The position numbers were made by a program, and so were the translations under genes. Positions 60,766-64,000 of a DNA stretch of 64,000 nucleotides are shown here, in pieces. The stretch lies in the NCBI GenBank assembly GCA_911728455.2, contig OU452233.1:9157505-9221504 (forward strand). The letters are read 5' to 3'. Below the pieces are notes generated by a model. It did no database searches, was not told the DNA's origin, and was given only the letters and a program-made list of their open reading frames with translations. The number at the start of each line of letters is the position of its first letter. The stretch's first letter is position 1. This DNA comes from Marthasterias glacialis (Eukaryota; Echinodermata; Asteroidea; Forcipulatida; Asteriidae).

Positions 60766-62701
60766 ATGTCCAGTTCATACGGCCATGCTGTGTGTACGTC
60801 AACAATAGCAAAGGCCGCTATGAGTGTGCTGGACCGAAGCCAGCTAAAAAAACGCCGAAAAAAGAAGTCGGCAGCGCCAAGACCAATAACTCCAGAAAAA
60901 ATTGGGCTAGAGAGAAATTTCGTACCTGCAGTTAGCTGCCATAGTCCTGCATCCGAAAATCTGGTTTTCCCGGCCAGCCAGGGCCATCTTCCGCCTTGAA
61001 ATCACCAGGGAGCGGGGCTGCTCCGAATGCGCTTCAAACGCCTGTCTTATGGCACTTTTGTACACGAAGCTGCAACATAGACAAAACAAGACTTACCAAC
61101 GGCTTTATCTCCCAAAGTATTGGCGGGAAACTGACAAGTCTGACACGGTTGGAAAGCCCTGTTCATGGGCTTTCCGAAAATGCCGGTCTTGGGGCTGCCG
61201 GATAAATAGGAAGGATGCCAGGGACCGTGGAGTGAGGACACCCCGAGGATGTCCAGTTCATACGGCCATGCTGTGTGTACGTCAACAATAGCAAAGGCCG
61301 CTATGAGTGTGCTGGACCGAAGCCAGCTTAAAAAACTTAGAAAAAAGAAGTCGTCAGCGCAAAGACCAATAACTCCAGAAATACTGGGGCTAGAGAGAAA
61401 TTTCTCGTACCTGCAGTTAGCTGCCATAGTCCTGCATCCAAAAATCTGGTTTTCCCGGCCAGCCAGGGCCATCTTCCGCCTTGAAATCACCAGGGAGCGG
61501 GGCTGCTCCGAATGCGCTTCAAACGCCTGTCTTATGGCACTTTTGTACACGAAGCTGCAACATAGAGAAAACAAGACTTAGCAACGGCTTTATCTCCCAA
61601 AGTATTGGCGGGAAACTGACAAGTCTGACACGGTTGGAAAGCCCTGTTCATGGGCTTTCCGAAAATGCCGGTCTTGGGGCTGCCGGATAAATAGGAAGGA
61701 TGCCAGGGACCGTGGAGTGAGGACACCCCGAGGATGTCCAGTTCATACGGCCATGCTGTGTGTACGTCAACAATAGCAAAGGCCGCTATGAGTGTGCTGG
61801 ACCGAAGCCAGCTAAAAAAACGCCGAAAAAAGAAGTCGGCAGCGCCAAGACCAATAACTCCAGAAAAAATTGGGCTAGAGAGAAATTTCGTACCTGCAGT
61901 TAGCTGCCATAGTCCTGCATCCGAAAATCTGGTTTTCCCGGCCAGCCAGGGCCATCTTCCGCCTTGAAATCACCAGGGAGCGGGGCTGCTCCGAATGCGC
62001 TTCAAACGCCTGTCTTATGGCACTTTTGTACACGAAGCTGCAACATAGACAAAACAAGACTTACCAACGGCTTTATCTCCCAAAGTATTGGCGGGAAACT
62101 GACAAGTCTGACACGGTTGGAAAGCCCTGTTCATGGGCTTTCCGAAAATGCCGGTCTTGGGGCTGCCGGAAAAATAGGAAGGATGCCAGGGACCGTGGAG
62201 TGAGGACACCCCGAGGATGTCCAGTTCATACGGCCATGCTGTGTGTACGTCAACAATAGCAAAGGCCGCTATGAGTGTGCTGGACCGAAGCCAGCTTAAA
62301 AAACTTAGAAAAAAGAAGTCGTCAGCGCAAAGACCAATAACTCCAGAAATACTGGGGCTAGAGAGAAATTTCTCGTACCTGCAGTTAGCTGCCATAGTCC
62401 TGCATCCAAAAATCTGGTTTTCCCGGCCAGCCAGGGCCATCTTCCGCCTTGAAATCACCAGGGAGCGGGGCTGCTCCGAATGCGCTTCAAACGCCTGTCT
62501 TATGGCACTTTTGTACACGAAGCTGCAACATAGAGAAAACAAGACTTAGCAACGGCTTTATCTCCCAAAGTATTGGCGGGAAACTGACAAGTCTGACACG
62601 GTTGGAAAGCCCTGTTCATGGGCTTTCCGAAAATGCCGGTCTTGGGGCTGCCGGATAAATAGGAAGGATGCCAGGGACCGTGGAGTGAGGACACCCCGAG
62701 G
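60766..62701 (+). repeat. Dimer HOR, 968 bp, two copies
   Basis: Monomers at 60766 and 61249, repeated at 61734 and 62217. Each pair is one short AAAAAATTGGGCTAG monomer (483 bp) and one CTTAG monomer. A visible difference is GCCGGAAAAATAG at 62166 in copy 2. Confidence 0.9.
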
Positions 62702-64000
62702 ATGTCCAGTTCATACGGCCATGCTGTGTGTACGTCAACAATAGCCAAGGCCGCTATGTGTGTGCTGGACCGAAGCCAGCTAAAAAAACCGCCGAAAAAA
62801 GAAGTCGTCAGCGCCAAGACCAATAACTCCAGAAATACTGGGGCTAGAGAGAATATTCTTGTACCTGCAGTTAGCTGCCATAGTCCTGCATCCGAAAATC
62901 TTGTTTTCCCGGCCAGCCAGGGCCATCTTCCGCCTTGAAATCACCAGGGAGCGGGGCTGCTCCGAATGCGCTTCAAACGCCTGTCTTATGGCACTTTTGT
63001 ACACGAAGCTGCAACATAGAGAAAACAAGACTTAGCAACGGCTTTATCTCCCAAAGTACTAGCGGGAAACTGACAAGTCTGACACGGTTGGAAAGCCCTG
63101 TTCATGGGCTTTCCGAAAATGCCGGTCTTGGGGCTGCCGGATAAATAGGAAGGATGCCAGGGACCGTAGAGTGAGGACACCCCGAGGATGTCCAGTTCAT
63201 ACGGCCATGCTGTGTGTACATCAACAATAGCAAAGGCCGCTATGAGTGTGCTGGACCGAAGCCAGCTAAAAAAACGCCGAAAAAAGAAGTCGGCAGCGCC
63301 AAGACCAATAACTCCAGAAATAATGGGGCTAGAGAGAAATTTCTTGTACCTGCAGTTAGCTGCCATAGTCCTGACCGAAAATCTGGTTTTCCTGGCCAGC
63401 CAGGGCCATCTTCCGCCTTGAAATCACCAGGGAGCGGGGCTGCTCCGAATGCGCTTCAAACGCCTGTCTTATGGCACTTTTGTACACGAAGCTGCAACAT
63501 AGAGAAAACAAGACTTAGCAACGGCTTTATCTCCCAAAGTATTGGCGGGAAACTGACAAGTCTGACACGGTTGGAAAGCCCTGTTCATGGGCTTTCCGAA
63601 AATGCCGGTCTTGGGGCTGCCGGATAAATAGGAAGGATGCCAGGGACCGTGGAGTGAGGACACCCCGAGGATGTCCAGTTCATACGGCCATGCTGTGTGT
63701 ACGTCAACAATAGCAAAGGCCGCTATGAGTGTGCTGGACCGAAGCCAGCTAAAAAAACGCCGAAAAAAGAAGTCGGCAGCGCCAAGACCAATAACTCCAG
63801 AAATAATGGGGCTAGGGAGAAATTTCTCGTACCTGCAGTTAGCTGCCATAGTCCTGCATCCGAAAATCTTGTTTTCCCGGCCAGCCAGGGCCATCTTCCG
63901 CCTTGAAATCACCAGGGAGCGGGGCTGCTCCGAATGCGCTTCAAACGCCTGTCTTATGGCACTTGTTGTACACGAAGCTGCAACATAGAGAAAACAAGAC
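62702..64000 (+). repeat. Right edge: monomers at 62702, 63188 and a cut copy at 63671
   Basis: These follow the right-block pattern but carry private changes: AAGTACTAGCGG (63055), CCTGACCGAAAATC with two bases lost (63371) and CACTTGTTGTACACG (63961). The array continues beyond the window edge. Confidence 0.85.

Larger units (their letters stand above)
1..64000 (+). repeat. Satellite DNA array, ~485-bp monomer, about 131 copies
   Basis: The whole window is head-to-tail copies of one monomer. I set the monomer start at the ATGTCCAG motif that follows a CCGAGG. Successive starts lie 483-488 bp apart, except for five monomers of 605 bp. There are 130 such starts, so 129 complete monomers and two cut ones; setting aside the five 120-bp insertions, the mean length is close to 485 bp. 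The first base of the window falls 12 bp into a monomer. Orientation never changes and no foreign sequence interrupts the array. Monomers differ by scattered substitutions and 1-4 bp indels, often in the A-tracts, and shared variants define higher-order repeats. This is the established pattern of eukaryotic satellite DNA at centromeres or heterochromatin. The chromosomal location is inference. I do not recognise the family by name. Confidence 0.98.

Noticed and set aside
1-64000. Hammerhead ribozyme, as carried by some animal satellites
   Set aside because: CGAAA occurs, but the CTGATGA core was not found on either strand in the monomers read.
1-64000. CRISPR array or other prokaryotic repeat
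   Set aside because: The repeat is about 485 bp with no unique spacers, and there are no cas-like or any other genes.

Overview
The window is one uninterrupted tandem satellite array. A single monomer of about 485 bp repeats head to tail, always on the same strand, from the first base to the last. Using the ATGTCCAG motif as an anchor, I placed 130 monomer starts between 474 and 63671. That gives 129 complete monomers plus a cut copy at each window edge. There are no protein-coding genes, RNA genes, transposons or unique sequence, and no gap over 300 bases that is anything other than this repeat. Both edges cut through monomers, so the true array is longer than 64 kb. A megabase-type satellite with higher-order structure points to a eukaryotic chromosome, most likely centromeric, pericentromeric or other constitutive heterochromatin. 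I cannot name the species. One monomer keeps 24 CpG sites by my count, so CpG is not obviously depleted. This fits weak germline CpG methylation (many invertebrates) or recent homogenisation, but proves neither.

Layout: 1-10.8 kb is a mosaic of 2-, 4-, 5- and 8-monomer higher-order repeats (HORs) built round a marker monomer at 474, 4357, 6299 and 8727. 10.9-19.3 kb is an 8-9-monomer block present twice. 19.4-25.7 kb is irregular, with a marker monomer at 20395, 22335 and 25245. 26-33 kb holds trimer HORs of 1456-1457 bp. 33.0-38.9 kb holds a five-monomer HOR of 2422 bp. 39433-44154 is a 1574-bp trimer repeated three times, each led by a 605-bp monomer carrying a 120-bp internal duplication. 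About 37.8-46.3 kb is copied again at about 46.4-51.3 kb with 3631 bp missing. 51.3-64 kb is a mosaic of right-hand monomer types with two dimer HORs (970 and 968 bp) and one monomer at 54458 otherwise found only near 24.3 kb.

Nothing here works as a gene system. The biology visible is concerted evolution: unequal exchange and conversion at scales from 120 bp to 8.6 kb, plus one exchange across 30 kb. Each monomer also carries short inverted repeats, the strongest being a 25-bp perfect dyad (9-bp arms, 7-nt loop). No CENP-B box was found, so these dyads are the best candidate for a structural role if the array is centromeric. The many overlapping open frames on both strands are consequences of repetition and are not annotated as genes.
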